In this document: positions 21,421 through 32,455 of the stretch, one piece after another | Layout: the number at the start of each line of letters is the position of its first letter | Position numbering within the stretch: position 1 is the first letter of the stretch | NCBI GenBank assembly: GCA_003427395.1 | Contig: BFEA01000028.1 | Location: forward strand, 319,569-366,784 | From: Chara braunii | Lineage: Eukaryota; Streptophyta; Charophyceae; Charales; Characeae | Length of the DNA: 47,216 bases | Reading direction: 5' to 3' | Notes under the pieces: generated by a model | The model's input: the letters and a program-made list of their open reading frames with translations, nothing else | Database searches by the model: none | What the model was told of the DNA's origin: nothing | Translations under genes and position numbers: made by a program

Positions 21421-22328
21421 AAGTAAGGTCATCCAATCTTATGGAACATGTCTGACTCAGCCGTTCAGTATACACGAATAGGTTGCACAACTACTTCTCT
21501 CTTACTTTGGGCACATGACTAAGTCGTTCATCTTAGAAATAATGCTTAGTTGCCCTGAACTGTTTGATACCCAAATTGTATATACTTCTCTGAACTTAGT
21601 GTTAAAAAGCTGAGCGTAGGACTGAGCAATTCATCTTAGAAACAAAGTTCAGCCCGCCCAAAGTTACCTTCAATTATATTTTTAATTATACTCTCCTCAA
21701 GTTTATGATAAGCTATAGTCAGACCACCCAATCTTAAGAGACCCTGTCTGACTAGCCTGTTCTTAAATAGAATAGTAATAAGATATAGCCAAATTATAAC
21801 CTTTTGGGTTCCAACATGTGCGAGGCATGGGACCAGGTCATCCAATCTTATGGAACATGTGTGGTCCTCCGCCGGGTTCATTTTTCTCTGATCCATCTGT
21901 GTGCGGCATGAGTCCAAATCCATCCAATCTTATGGAACATGCTTTGTCCTCAGCGGAAGTTTACTCCCTCAGAATAAAACAAACGAAAGAGTTGAGTCAT
22001 TCATCTTAGAAACAAAGCTCAACCCCTTTTTCTCAGCACAAAAAAAAAGACAGAGTACTCTGAGTTAAACCCAGAGACCGTTCAGAAACCAACCAGAAAT
22101 AAACAGCGACCAGACCATTCTTCTTAGAAACAAAGTCTGCTCCTAAAGTTTGCACAGTCAAAACCCCACAAAATAAACAACCAGGTCATTCATCTCAGAA
22201 ACAGAGCCTGACGAAATTAAGTGAACACAACGACCAAACCATTCATCTCAGAAACAAAGCTTGGCCTTTTTAGAAAACAAAATAAACACAGCTGTCAGGC
22301 CATCCAAACTTATGGAACCATGCCTGAC
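21421..22328. repeat. Array of about eleven hairpins with conserved hexaloop and changing stems
   Basis: Eleven copies at about 21,421, 21,517, 21,619, 21,712, 21,829, 21,911, 21,990, 22,107, 22,180, 22,231 and 22,293, 50-115 bp apart and all in one orientation. The core is either TTC-ATCTTA-GAA (with ACAAA on the 3' side) or TCCA-ATCTTA-TGGA (with ACAT on the 3' side). This gives an inner stem, a hexaloop ATCTTA and an asymmetric internal loop. Outside it is a 5-9 bp stem whose sequence differs between copies while pairing is mostly kept. The copy at 21,712 is the most diverged in the loop. No coding frame explains it. Confidence 0.8.
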
Positions 22329-25300
22329 CTTATAAGACCCCTCCAATCTCAAGCAAAATCACCTTTCTCCCAACCTTCCGCCTGATGCAACCCCTTGTGA
22401 CAGTCTGCTTTCAGACAGATAAACAAAACCGAAACTGTCATTACACACACATTCCTTTACTTAGTTTGGTTTGTGTCCTGACAGTCAAACTAAAAGCCAA
22501 GGTAGGGGTGCATACAGTATACTCAGCCAAACATAGAAAGATGTACAAATAGGGGTTATACCTGGGTTTGTAGAGGGGAAGCAATGATTACCTTTCAGTT
22601 CCCTGCCTCCAGAACTCCCCTTGAGTCCCGGCAGAGCTCCCGCAATCGGTAGGTTGACTCCTCACAGAGTCTTGCTGCGGTCCTACGGGTTGCAATCCCG
22701 CCTGCCGCCTTCCTCTCTGAACAAGATTAGACTTGGATTTAGAAAGGCAGAAATAGGAGTTTCAGACGCTCGAGATACAGGAAAGGGACACTCAACTTCC
22801 TGGAGAGGGCCTTGTTACCTTCATGTATCTGAGGGCCCCGCAATGATGGCCAAACTGCAGCAGCTTGATCCAACTCTGAAGTCAAACTGTTGAGGTCAGT
22901 TCCCTGACGACCTTCCGAATTGCCGCAACAAGCCCCTTTACAGTCTGACCACTCCACCAAGTCTCACTAGCTTACCCTCAGATGGCACCGTCGCCTAACT
23001 CTAGTGCACACCTTCCTCACACTTTGTTAGAAATGGTGGCGAGGCGTAGCAATACACAATAGAATGCCACATATTCAGCCACCTACAGTCCGTCCTTCCA
23101 AACAAGGATAGCCTCGCTGTGCAACCACACCTAAAAGGTGCGCACGACCTCCTTCAATTGGCACCAATATGTGCAATTTTACCCTCGCGGTCGGCCTCTT
23201 GGCTGCTCCAGCCACTCCCCCGTGTTTACAGTGGACATTGTCCTTTACTCTTAGCATCGTCCATGTGACCAGTCGGACTGCTTCTCGCCAGTCACCGAGT
23301 AGGCAACGAAGGTGACCACAACGCCCTTCTGCTGCCTTCCCAAGTTCGCAATCAGAGAGAGAATCCCTAACCGGATCACGACCAGAAACGTTGTCGACCC
23401 ACTGGCACACCGGGCGGCCACATGACCCCTCCCCAATCATCCGTCACCTTGACTTTTTCTCCTACAGATCAGCAGCGCAGCACTCAGTAGGTAAGTGTCC
23501 ACTCCCACAAGCTTGACCTGTTCAAGATAAACAGCACCTCGGCCGCCGGTAAGTCTTCACCCTCATGCCCCTTCTCATGCTACCTCCTCCTGTAGGACGA
23601 GTAAGAACTCAAGACTAACCTTCCGATACAACATAGGTGGATACACCGTCGAAGCCCCCTTGGTATTTCGAAGACTTATGCCTTAGCCCGCCTTCCGACC
23701 CTCCCGTACTGTTAACTTTTAAGGTAAGCTTCCAACCTTTTCTCATCCTCCTTTCCTTCCTCTGGTCAGCACCTACCCACACTACAACTCCGACCCTTTT
23801 AACAGATTCCGGCAGAAGGGAATGGCAGGTTGAGAAGGAAATCACTGCCTAAACTGCATGGCGGCTAGCCCTCGCGATGGAGAGGAAGAGATAGCTGGCG
23901 CCGCGAAGAAGAAACCTTTGACAGCGATAAAGGAGAAGGCCTACAGAAGGGGGGGGGGGGGGGGGAAGGCCATCATCGAACTGAGGACTAGTCATGAAGT
24001 AGCCCGTTCACTACGAGCAGTTGCGTGGCCTCTAGCTGCTTGCCTTCAGGAGCGGGGATGAACCTTCCCCTAAAACGTGGGCTGATACATGCAGTTTTAA
24101 ATCTCCTACTCTACTGACTGCCTAACCAATCTAACTTCAAATTGAAAGCCGCCTACCCCTAGAACCTCCACTTTAGCTTTCCCCTCGATCGATTTCATCC
24201 GAAAACGGGTGCGACCGACGATTTTCATCCTCAGTCCTCTCCTTTCCCCGCCATAGCTCCACGCACTAACTTTCTGTACTAGCTCGTTCCCTACTAACTC
24301 AACGGCCAACCTAACTCCATATTTTGATTCGCCAGACCAAAAGCCTCTGCGTAGCACTCTAGATGGTCAAAGAGTAATCGAATTACTCCCGTTTCGTTCC
24401 CCTTCTTCTCTTCCCTTCCGCCATCTCCATTCCTCCGCGCACTATATTCCTCTCCTACCTCTCTTTCTACTAACTTACCTCAAAATCTAACTTCACGGCT
24501 GAACTCGCCCTCCCTTAAAAGCCCCAAAACGCCTTCTTCCTCGCCTGTTTCCGCTAAGGATCGGGCGAGTTAGCTTTTTCTAACTACGCCGAACTCAGTA
24601 CTCGTCATCTCCCCCGCACCTTGGCACGCAACCCGTCCGGGTTCTGTCACCCTCTTCGCTACTCCGCCTCAACCCCCGTCGCCCCGCTGCGCTAACCCCC
24701 GCATGCACCCGGCTCTACTTCGCACCCGGGTTCGCTCTCTTCGTTTTGCCTGTGGCCCCCCTACCGTCCTTCACTCCGCCTTACTCCTGCTCAGCTCTGC
24801 CATCACTCTCTTCGGTATGCATGCACCTGGCGCGATTCGTCGCCCAGGTTCACTCCCCGTTTTGCTCAGCGCTAGCGCCTACCAACTCCCTTCCTTCGCA
24901 CCCGTGTCCTTTCCACCCGACCTCACCGTGCTAGCGCTCGTCACCCGCTGCTACGTAGCGCTGCTCGTCTGCTGTTACGTAGCGCTGCTCGCTACGCTAT
25001 CTACCCTGCCGCCCACTTTCTGTCTCCCCACTCCCACTTTTGCGCTGCCCAGTATTCGGATAGCCGACGAACGACTTCTGCCCGCCGGTATCACCATGGG
25101 CTTTTACCAAATTTCCTACAACCTCAGTCTGCGCTCGATCCCTCAACAGCGCAGTGACTCTTTGATGTCCGGGGTTATGCTATGAGAGGCATCGACTTTT
25201 ACTCATTCCCCCCTTTTCCCAGTCCCATCACCCCCTTTCCATAGCAGCACCGCGGTAGCCCCTACGTGGTACCCTCGTCACGGAAACTCATTCATGGCAA

Positions 25301-26460
25301 GTCTAGCGCACGCCTCCTAGGGATATGTCGTTGGCCCCGCCTGCTGCAAATCCTAATATGGGCACTAGTGGGTTGGGCCCAACGCTTTTTTTAAGTAGCA
25401 AGTATTCGAATGAGAACTTTGAAGCCCGAATTGGAGGAGGGTTTTACAAACCCGCTGGGCACTTGGCGCTGTCGTGCGCCTCATCGTTGTCTGCCCCTTC
25501 TGGCCCCAATGGGCAAGCGCACACTCAACCCTCTCCTAGCCTACGTCGGGGGCGGACTGTACATCCACCACAGCCCGTGCCACCATCGGATTGCGACCCC
25601 ACAGACCCGCTCGGAATGCTCTTCAAATTCCCTACCACTTCAGGCTATCGACGCTCTCCAAGAGGGACGCGAGGGAAGCCATGACCACGGACTCCACCGC
25701 TCTCTAAATATTGACCTCTTCGGTCCGTCTCTTCGAGACAGACCGGGTAGGGGAAATTCCGCCACCGCCCCGACACGCACGAACTCGTAGGTCAACCAAA
25801 GGAGACGCGCGCTCAAGTCCCGACCTTCCACAACGAACTTTAAATTTGGCGCCTCATCCGAGTCAAGGGACGCCGAAGTACATAAAAAAATTTAATAAAT
25901 AATAACTTATTTCAAAACTTTTTAATCGTCAGCATACGACGGACTGCTAATACCGTTCCGACGCCGCCAACAACAAAACCAGGGGGAATAGCCCCGCCGG
26001 GCTCTTGACCCGTCGGTCTCGATCCTTGAATCCCCTTAACAAGAATCGTACGCCTCAACCGCTAACGCTAAACCCAAGTCTGGGTTTGGCCCTGGCGGAC
26101 GCCTAAATAATCGGTCACTGCGCAACGTCCCCGCGCTACCGAAACGCCTTTAGAAGTCACTTGGCCGCCGATGCCGTCCTCAGTACGTGCGCATGAGTCA
26201 CAAGTAAGCACGTTAATCAACGAGGCGTAGTCTGTTTAATCCCTATCTCATCAGAAGAAAAGAAAATTTCTGGCCGGCGGTCACGCCGACCCTTCAATCA
26301 TCAACAATTAAAAAGATCACTCGCGCCTCAAGCCTGCGCGCCCACACACTCTTTACTCTAGTCAACCCTCAGCCGCAAAAATAACGGAGACTACCGCAAA
26401 TCGCGTGGTATATTCAAACTGTAAATCCAAACTTAATTTCTGTCACTTGCAAAAACCAGG
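22329..26460. other. Non-coding body of the nested insertion
   Basis: No gene supported. Features seen are a G-run at 23,949-23,965 and a C/T-rich stretch at about 24,360-25,200. Two copies of a block with CTACGTAGCGCTGCTCG occur in tandem at about 24,952 and 24,976; the second reads TTACGTAGCGC. An open frame at 24,703-25,185 is a by-product of pyrimidine-rich composition. At the high end, 26,466-26,481, an 8-bp inverted repeat ATACCCTT/AAGGGTAT lies close to the LTR terminus. Confidence 0.5.
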
Positions 26461-26493
26461 GCGGATACCCTTGTAAGGGTATTTGCGCCGACA

Positions 26494-28263
26494 ATGAGGC
26501 ATCTGAATATCATAAAAGACGCACCTAGCAGAGATAGAGCTTTCAACCCTCACGCACCTCAGCTTTAGTCTGGTCGAGTCGTGCGAGCTCCTTGTCATCA
26601 AAAGTCAAGGTGGTAATGTGTCTGCCCTGCATGATCCGAACCATCCGTGTACCATAGAGGGAAGCCATCTGAGAGGCTAGCTTCCAAACTATAGTGCGAA
26701 ACGACTGTCGCATCCGAAAGAGGTGCCTAGGCGTAGTGTCCCTAATCCGAATGACGCTGTAGCGCTCCCCGGATAGGGTAATTTTAACACTCACAATGAC
26801 CCGAGAGAGGCATTGGAGGTTGCTCGAGAAATGAAAATACAAAGTATATCCATAAAATTCATTTGGAAGTCGGGCCACATTGGCACGGACATTCACGCGC
26901 GAGTCAGGGAAGAATCATTGCCCATCTTTGAGTAACCTAGTAAAACCAACCCAATGACTGATCACATCATCTTAAACAAATAAAAGTCGCTCCGCGCGCC
27001 GAATCAACACTTCATTCAATATGTTGTGAATCAACAAATACGTCGCTTGAGTGAGATTCCGCCGTCTGCTGACCATCTGCACATTCGAAGGAAATGTAAG
27101 TCTTGGAGACGTTCCCCGATCTCATACGCCTCACCATCAAATGCGAAGACAGAAAAACGTTCAGAGCGAAAGATACTAAATCTATTTGCTCGAATTTGTC
27201 TCACAGGATAAAGAAGACTGAAGGGACCTTGCTGATCATTCAACTATAACAAAATATGACAGAACATCCTGCTAATCTCAGGAGCGTCCTTCCTAATTTG
27301 ATTTGCCTCATGAACTACGACGAGATTCATATCTCTTAAGTCCCGGGTCGGATTAGGAGACGCAAAATCATGTCGTAGAATATGTCTTGCTCCGGAAAAA
27401 CTTCATGCGGGTTGTAAACTAATCGTCCTTTCCGTATCATACCGGCACGTGATCGTGTCGACACTGCTATCCAATCTATCACCGCCTCGCGTGTACTGAA
27501 TAATCGAATAATCACCGCTTTTGTAGACATCTGGACGACAAAATAATATCTTTAACAAAATAAATTTATATACACTAATCTCTTTACTCCAACTCCCTTT
27601 TTCCTCGGGTCGTGATTTTTCAGTCACAGTCCTATCGAGAAGATCGTACCTATTTAACACATCCAATACTATTAGGTACATGAATTGGGCTTCTTTTCAC
27701 ACCAGTTCACCATACGTCAGTGACACTTAAGATGACCAAAAAGAAAAAGGTATTGACTTCAACCTTTCCCCACTTCAATGCATGGAAAAATGACTACCCT
27801 TAGCTATGGAACACCCTACCCTCTAGAAAGTGGTCTGGAATACCCCTTTTCCTCGCACGAACACATTGTTTAGATCTCAGAAGTTGGGCTGACTCCACCA
27901 CGATACAGCATGGTATTCCCCCGTTTGAATAGTCCACTCTTGTCAATAACAGAGTCGGCTACTAAAGCAGCGAACCCCTGCCCCAGATGCTTCCTAGAGA
28001 GAAGAAGTCCCAATCTCTAGGTGTAATAATTTTTTCTATATTTTCCACTGGGGTTTGACTTAGACGAAATGACAATAAGATAAAAAAGAATACTGAGATT
28101 GAGACTTCTTTTGGACGGGCATAAAAAGATAAGTCATTTACGATAGAACGAAATGTCGCTTTGGAAAATTTTAAATCCTTCTCTTTGTTTTCTTAATCCG
28201 AATTTTTTTTTCTTTCTGCACCCAATATCCTTTTCCTTTTCCAATGTATTGTTTTTTATGACA
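26494..28263 (-). repeat. Chromovirus copy 1 LTR, 5' segment
   Basis: Collinear with about 33,791-35,576 of copy 2 at roughly 85-90% identity by eye. Compared with copy 2 it lacks about 76 bp near 27,387 and has about 35 extra bases near 27,535-27,570. Similarity stops at 28,263. On the minus strand the LTR begins TGTCAT, matching CGACA at its other end. No coding content; short open frames here are chance. Confidence 0.85.
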
Positions 28264-28558
28264 TGCAGACATGTATGAAGTCGCGGGGAGAAAAACATTT
28301 TCATCATTTCCTTGAGCAAGCATAATACAACTTTCTTCCCACATACATCATTTACCTACCTGCACAACAACAAAGAAACAACCCAAAAATCATCCATATC
28401 CCAACCAAGTCAGCCCACATTTCCCACATGCATGATGCCCTACCTTTTCCTAAATTCAAAGCCAGGTCATGCAAGGTGTGGGTTCACGCGGGTGTGTAAG
28501 GGGAACTGAGTCACAACTGACCTTGAGTGAAGTTGACGATGACTCACTCAAGAAAACC
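28264..28558. other. Non-coding flank of chromovirus copy 1
   Basis: AT-rich sequence without recognisable features, lying outside the LTR. Confidence 0.4.
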
Positions 28559-29464
28559 AAGTATTCTTCTCAAAATAAGATCGATCACACAACTCATAAC
28601 TTGCGGCTATCCACACAAAAAATAATTTGCGTCCTTCTCAAGTGTCACTACGGACACAAGCGTCACTCACAAGAACTGAGCGAGATAGCCCTCGAGGAGG
28701 GTGCTCTCACCTACAACTCCCACGAGGTCCCACGACAATAATCTCAATGACACCTCGTCCACTAAGAATAGTTTCACCTCAATCCTAAATCCAATCTCCT
28801 CCAATCACCACGTCTGACCACCAATGTCCACCACAATACGCATCACAACCTAAATTTCAACTCACTTGGTCCCAAATTGGGTGCCAAGTGGTTCCACGCT
28901 GTCGCCGCACCACTAAATGATTCTCCAAAAGGGTAACCCAGATCGAGGCGCTTGTCCAAGAATTAGTATCACTTCCGGCGTTAATGCCGTAGTGCCAACA
29001 CCCAAACGACCAAGTATTATTCTCAAAATAAGATCGGTCACACAACTCATAACTTGCGGCTATCCACACAAAAAATAATTTGCGTCATTCTCAAGTGTCA
29101 CTACGGACACAGGCGCCACTCACAATAACTGAGCGAGATAGCCCTCGAGGAGGGTGCTCACACCTACAACTCCCGCGAGATCCCATGACAATGATCTCAA
29201 TGACACCTCGTCCACTGAGAATAGTTTTACCTCAATCCCAAATCCAATCTCCTCCAATCACCACGTCTGACCACCAATGTCCTCCACAATACGCATCCCA
29301 GCCTAAATTCCAACTCACTTGGTTCCAAATTGGGTGCCAAGTGGTTCCACGTTGTCGCCGCACCACTAAATGATTCTCCAAAAGGATAACCCAGATCGAG
29401 GTGCTTGTCCAAGAATTAGTAGCACTTCCGGCGTTAATGCTGTAGTGCCAACACCCAAACGGCC
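28559..29464. repeat. Tandem duplication of a 453 bp unit
   Basis: Two adjacent copies, 28,559-29,011 and 29,012-29,464, about 95% identical by eye. Both start with the AAGTATT block and end in CAACACCCAAACG(A/G)CC. The first copy is preceded by a related short phrase. Both strands have only short open frames. Unit identity unknown; possibly LTR-derived. Confidence 0.92.
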
Positions 29465-30400
29465 ACACATGCCAAATATCGTGCTGCAAAAAATCACCGT
29501 CGTAGTTTTAGAATACTGCCCTAAAAAATCACCAGCCTCGCCGCGCAATCTCGGCAGCACCTCCCCTTAAAACGCTGCCAAATACACCATGTTTCGGTCA
29601 TCACTAACGTAAAAAGAAGATCCTGCTGCGCCGTGCAAAAATTTTGACAGCATTTTCTTTCAAAAATACAGTTGCGCAGCCTCCCCACTCAATGTCACTT
29701 GCTACTGTGCAGGCTGTCGGACAACATCTCCCCGTCGTGGGCCTCTTGCCGCAAGGTTCTAGCCCGCTGCAGCCTTATGGCAGCAGCTCACACACCAACC
29801 CACAGCACAAATACGAAGGTGGGGAAAAGAACTCCCAGCCTTTAGTTATGGCTGCCTCCCTTCTCCTTCAAGTGCTCCTGTAGACCTCCACCACTTCGCC
29901 AGCACTCCCTCACTACACCAGTAGCCAGCCAGCCAGCATCTACTTAAGTAGAATGCGGCTGAATGCCCCAACAGCATTGCCACAAGTGTGAGGCTGTTGG
30001 GTGGGGAACTGACTTTTATAGCTAGCCGAAGGCATGTGGGCAGTTGCTTTGCCCACAGCCAGGCAAAATTCGTTAGTGCTCCTGGCCCTTGATCTAAATC
30101 AACGGCTAGAAGCTCAGTGCCTTGAAACCAAGGTCATCCATTCTCGGAAGCACATGGCCTTCCCCACAGGCCACATGCTCCAAGAACTGGTTGTACCCAA
30201 GCAGACTGCAGACTGTTCAAAAACGAATAGGCGCAGTCTCATCACTCCCTAGAATCTTTTACCCCCTGCATCTATTTCGTGTCCGCGGCCACATACGTGG
30301 CCGTTACCTTTTTTTTTTCCTTCTTTTCTTTTCTGCTCCTTTCTTCTACCTTTTCTTCCCCCTCGTTTCTCCATGCAGGGGGCAACTCGCCGTTCAAAAT
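29465..30400. other. Non-coding, LTR-like sequence with GGCAGC/GCTGCC inverted repeats
   Basis: No gene supported. At about 29,550-29,577 GGCAGC pairs with GCTGCC across 18 bases, and at 29,647 a GACAGC phrase follows TTTT. This resembles the GGCAG hairpin units at 20,828-21,145 and suggests a related LTR. T/C-rich at 30,308-30,370. Confidence 0.45.
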
Positions 30401-30404
30401 GAAC

Positions 30405-30475
30405 GGCCGCCCCTCCAATTTTTTCACAGAGTCGAACTAGAGTCAAGCTCAACAAGGTTTTCCTCCCCCAGATCG
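30405..30475 (-). pseudogene. 25S rRNA-derived fragment
   Basis: The minus strand carries TTGTTGAGCTTGACTCTAGT, then TCGACTCTGTGAA (about 30,424-30,456), preceded by GGGGGAGGAAAACC and followed by a block like TTGGAGGGG. This matches the conserved eukaryotic large-subunit segment around GACCCTGTTGAGCTTGACTCTAG, with mostly transition differences. Weaker resemblance may extend to about 30,530. The next bases hold a hairpin (CCGTTC/GAACGG at about 30,390-30,406). At this size it is a diverged fragment with no function as rRNA. Confidence 0.7.
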
Positions 30476-30602
30476 CGCGCCCATACCCGGGCGCAATTGA
30501 TGCCAGGTACAAGTGACGATCTGCAGCCCGTTTTTCAAGCAAACGGGCGGAGATCTTCCCCCATAGGTCAAAGGGGGTTCCAAACGTCACCAAGTAAGTA
30601 TC

Positions 30603-30624
30603 CTCTCTCTCTCTCTCTCTCTCC
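30603..30624. repeat. (TC)n microsatellite at the truncation point of chromovirus copy 2
   Basis: Uninterrupted CT repeat just beyond the last recognisable RT residues of copy 2. Confidence 0.9.
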
Positions 30625-30674
30625 CGACAACCGCGATTGTTGCCAGCAGTGTGTGAGTTGTCGTGAAAGCCCTG

Positions 30675-31130
30675 AGAGAACTCGTAGTGGGCAAAGCGCG
30701 ACCGAAAGGCGGTCTCCGGCTGGTCCTCTACGGCAATGCGGAGCTGGTGGTAACCGCTACGAAGATCAATCTTTGTGAACAAGCGGTTACCTGCCAGACG
30801 GTCAAACAACTTATCCGTGCGAGGCATGAGATAGTTATTTTGAATAGTGTAACGACTAAGACCTCGTTACTCAATGTAGAGGCGGAGAGTTTCATCTGCT
30901 TTGCAAGCAAAGAGGATGGGTGCTCCCAGAGGGGAGTTACTAGGTTTAATAAAACCCAGTCGAAGGAGCTCCTCAAGCCGATGCTTGAGTTGTATCACCT
31001 CTGGAATCGAGAGTTAGTAGGGTGCCTGATGGTGGACACGATAATCAGACACGAGCTGGAAGAAATGCTCAACCCCACGCATCGGAATAATCCCGCTGTA
31101 TGAGAAGTACGGGGGGAAAAAGTCGCGGTA
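30675..31130 (-). pseudogene. Chromovirus copy 2: reverse transcriptase, proximal part
   Basis: Minus-strand frames give a fingers region comparable to copy 1 and then [27 protein letters not shown], with the motif A Asp present. [22 protein letters not shown] continues it, a stretch displaced in copy 1 by an insertion. The RT sequence stops being recognisable after this point, so motif C and everything beyond are absent. Plus-strand frames across this stretch are shadows. Confidence 0.9.
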
Positions 31131-31544
31131 CTCTCAAATAAGATCGTGGACGGCGGACTCTAAGCCGGTCGTGAACCTCGTGAGTTCCTCAATGTCTGCG
31201 TTGGCACGAGACATATATGTGGACTCGACAATCAATGGCGTAGGGACATGGGATGTCGAGGGGGTATCCGCAGGCTGAGGAGTGAATGTAGAGATAGGAG
31301 TCGTGAAGATGGAGGAAGGGTCAGGGGGATCGGACTCTAAAGAGATGAGCTCAACCTCTGGGCAGAATGGAACACAGCGAAGAAGATCCATGACGTTCAC
31401 TAAGTATAACGTGACATTCTCTTGATGTATGGGTTGGACCCAAAAGAACGAGGGTCCTAGGGAGTTAGGTCGGGAGGGGTGTCGCCCGTGGTTCCAATGA
31501 AGGAGACTCGATAGGTTTGACCACACTTCATTTTGAGAACGAGT

Positions 31545-32455
31545 ATCTCAGTCGCCAATTCGGCCTCTGTGTCAAGGAACTGTCGGGACTAGGGAGTGCC
31601 AAGAATGAAGTCGTACCCAGTCTGTAGCACGTCAAAGTATGCGGAGAAATGGTAGCGTCGAGGCGCCTGGGTACTATCAGGTGGCTGGAGGGNNNNNNNN
31701 NNNNNNNNNNNNNNNNNNNNNNNNNNNNNNNNNNNNNNNNNNNNNNNNNNNNNNNNNNNNNNNNNNNNNNNNNNNNNNNNNNNNNNNNNNNNNNNNNNNN
31801 NNNNNNNNNNNNNNNNNNNNNNNNNNNNNNNNNNNNNNNNNNNNNNNNNNNNNNNNNNNNNNNNNNNNNNNNNNNNNNNNNNNNNNNNNNNNNNNNNNNN
31901 NNNNNNNNNNNNNNNNNNNNNNNNNNNNNNNNNNNNNNNNNNNNNNNNNNNNNNNNNNNNNNNNNNNNNNNNNNNNNNNNNNNNNNNNNNNNNNNNNNNN
32001 NNNNNNNGAATGAAGTCGTACCCAGTCTGTAGCACGTCAAAGTATGCGGAGAAATGGTAGCGTCGAGGCGCCTGGGTACTATCAGGTGGCTGGAGGGTGA
32101 GGAAAAAGTGGAGGTAGGAGACCGTCTGATCGAATAAGCATTCTGTCGTGTTATCTCCAAAGGTAATGGAGATAGGAGAGCGAGACTTGAAAGTAGCTAG
32201 ACGAGCTTCCTCGCCAATTCGGCCTCTGTGTCAAGGAACTGTCGAGACTAGGGAGTGCCAAGAATGAAGTCGTACCCAGTCTGTAGCACGTCAAAGTATG
32301 CGGAGAAATGGTAGCGTTGAGGCGCCTGGGTACTATCAGGTGGCTGGAGGGTGAGGGAAAAGTGGAGGTAGGAGACCGTCTAATCGAATAAGCATTCTGT
32401 CGTGTTATCTCCAAGGGTAATGGAGATAGGAGAGCGAGACTCGAAAGTAGCTAGA
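31545..32455. repeat. Tandem duplication of about 254 bp in the protease region, spanning an assembly gap
   Basis: The phrase CGCCAATTCGGCCTC begins a unit at about 31,551 and again at about 32,210. The GAATGAAGTCG landmark occurs at 31,603, 32,008 and 32,262. The last two are 254 bp apart. The first interval (405) does not fit a multiple of 254, so the gap length is probably a placeholder. Confidence 0.85.
31693..32007. other. Assembly gap (N)
   Basis: 315 unresolved bases inside the tandem duplication. A collapsed or mis-sized repeat is likely. Confidence 1.

Larger units (their letters stand above)
19154..26493 (-). mobile_element. 7.34 kb LTR-type insertion nested in the LTR of chromovirus copy 1
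   Basis: Copy 2 runs straight from its equivalent of 19,153 to its equivalent of 26,494, so this block is inserted. On the plus strand it begins TGTCGAGCGC and ends GCGCCGACA, giving inverted TGTCG/CGACA termini typical of an LTR. Flanks are ATGT (19,150-19,153) and ATGA (26,494-26,497), a likely decayed target duplication. The first several hundred bases resemble the 3' end of the host LTR family (GAGCGCATCGG, CATGCAGGAGT, GTATCCCTGCCGAGCTACC). No polyprotein coding is present. It may be a very long solo LTR, or a non-autonomous element whose own interior contains another LTR fragment (edge at 20,801). Confidence 0.7.
12090..28263 (-). mobile_element. Chromovirus copy 1: degenerate Ty3/gypsy element with chromodomain, carrying nested insertions
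   Basis: Reading down from 28,263 on the minus strand the order is: LTR (28,263-26,494 and 19,153-18,244, split by a 7.34 kb insertion), about 170 bp leader, protease, RT, RNase H, integrase and chromodomain. This is the chromovirus order. Copy 2 (30,660-35,576) is collinear with the LTR, protease and RT part, and this defines the insertion. Gag is absent in both copies. The 3' LTR is not found. Frames are heavily broken. Known members of this clade integrate by a chromodomain-tethered integrase, usually into heterochromatin. Confidence 0.88.

Noticed and set aside
21421-22328. CRISPR array
   Set aside because: The constant part is the loop and the copies have no uniform direct repeat or unique spacers of fixed length; the context is a eukaryotic retroelement.
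21421-22328. Hammerhead or other known self-cleaving ribozyme
   Set aside because: Neither strand has the CUGANGA plus GAAA core in the right arrangement.
24703-25185. 160-codon open frame in the nested insertion
   Set aside because: Pyrimidine-rich composition yields Leu/Ser/Pro/Ala-rich translation without domain; no supporting context.
18244-28263. Chromovirus copy 1 LTR as a single 10 kb LTR
   Set aside because: Comparison with copy 2 shows a 7.34 kb insertion; the true LTR is about 2.7 kb.
28134-28741. Short open frames of 60-90 codons
   Set aside because: AT-rich chance frames in LTR or flank, with no similarity.
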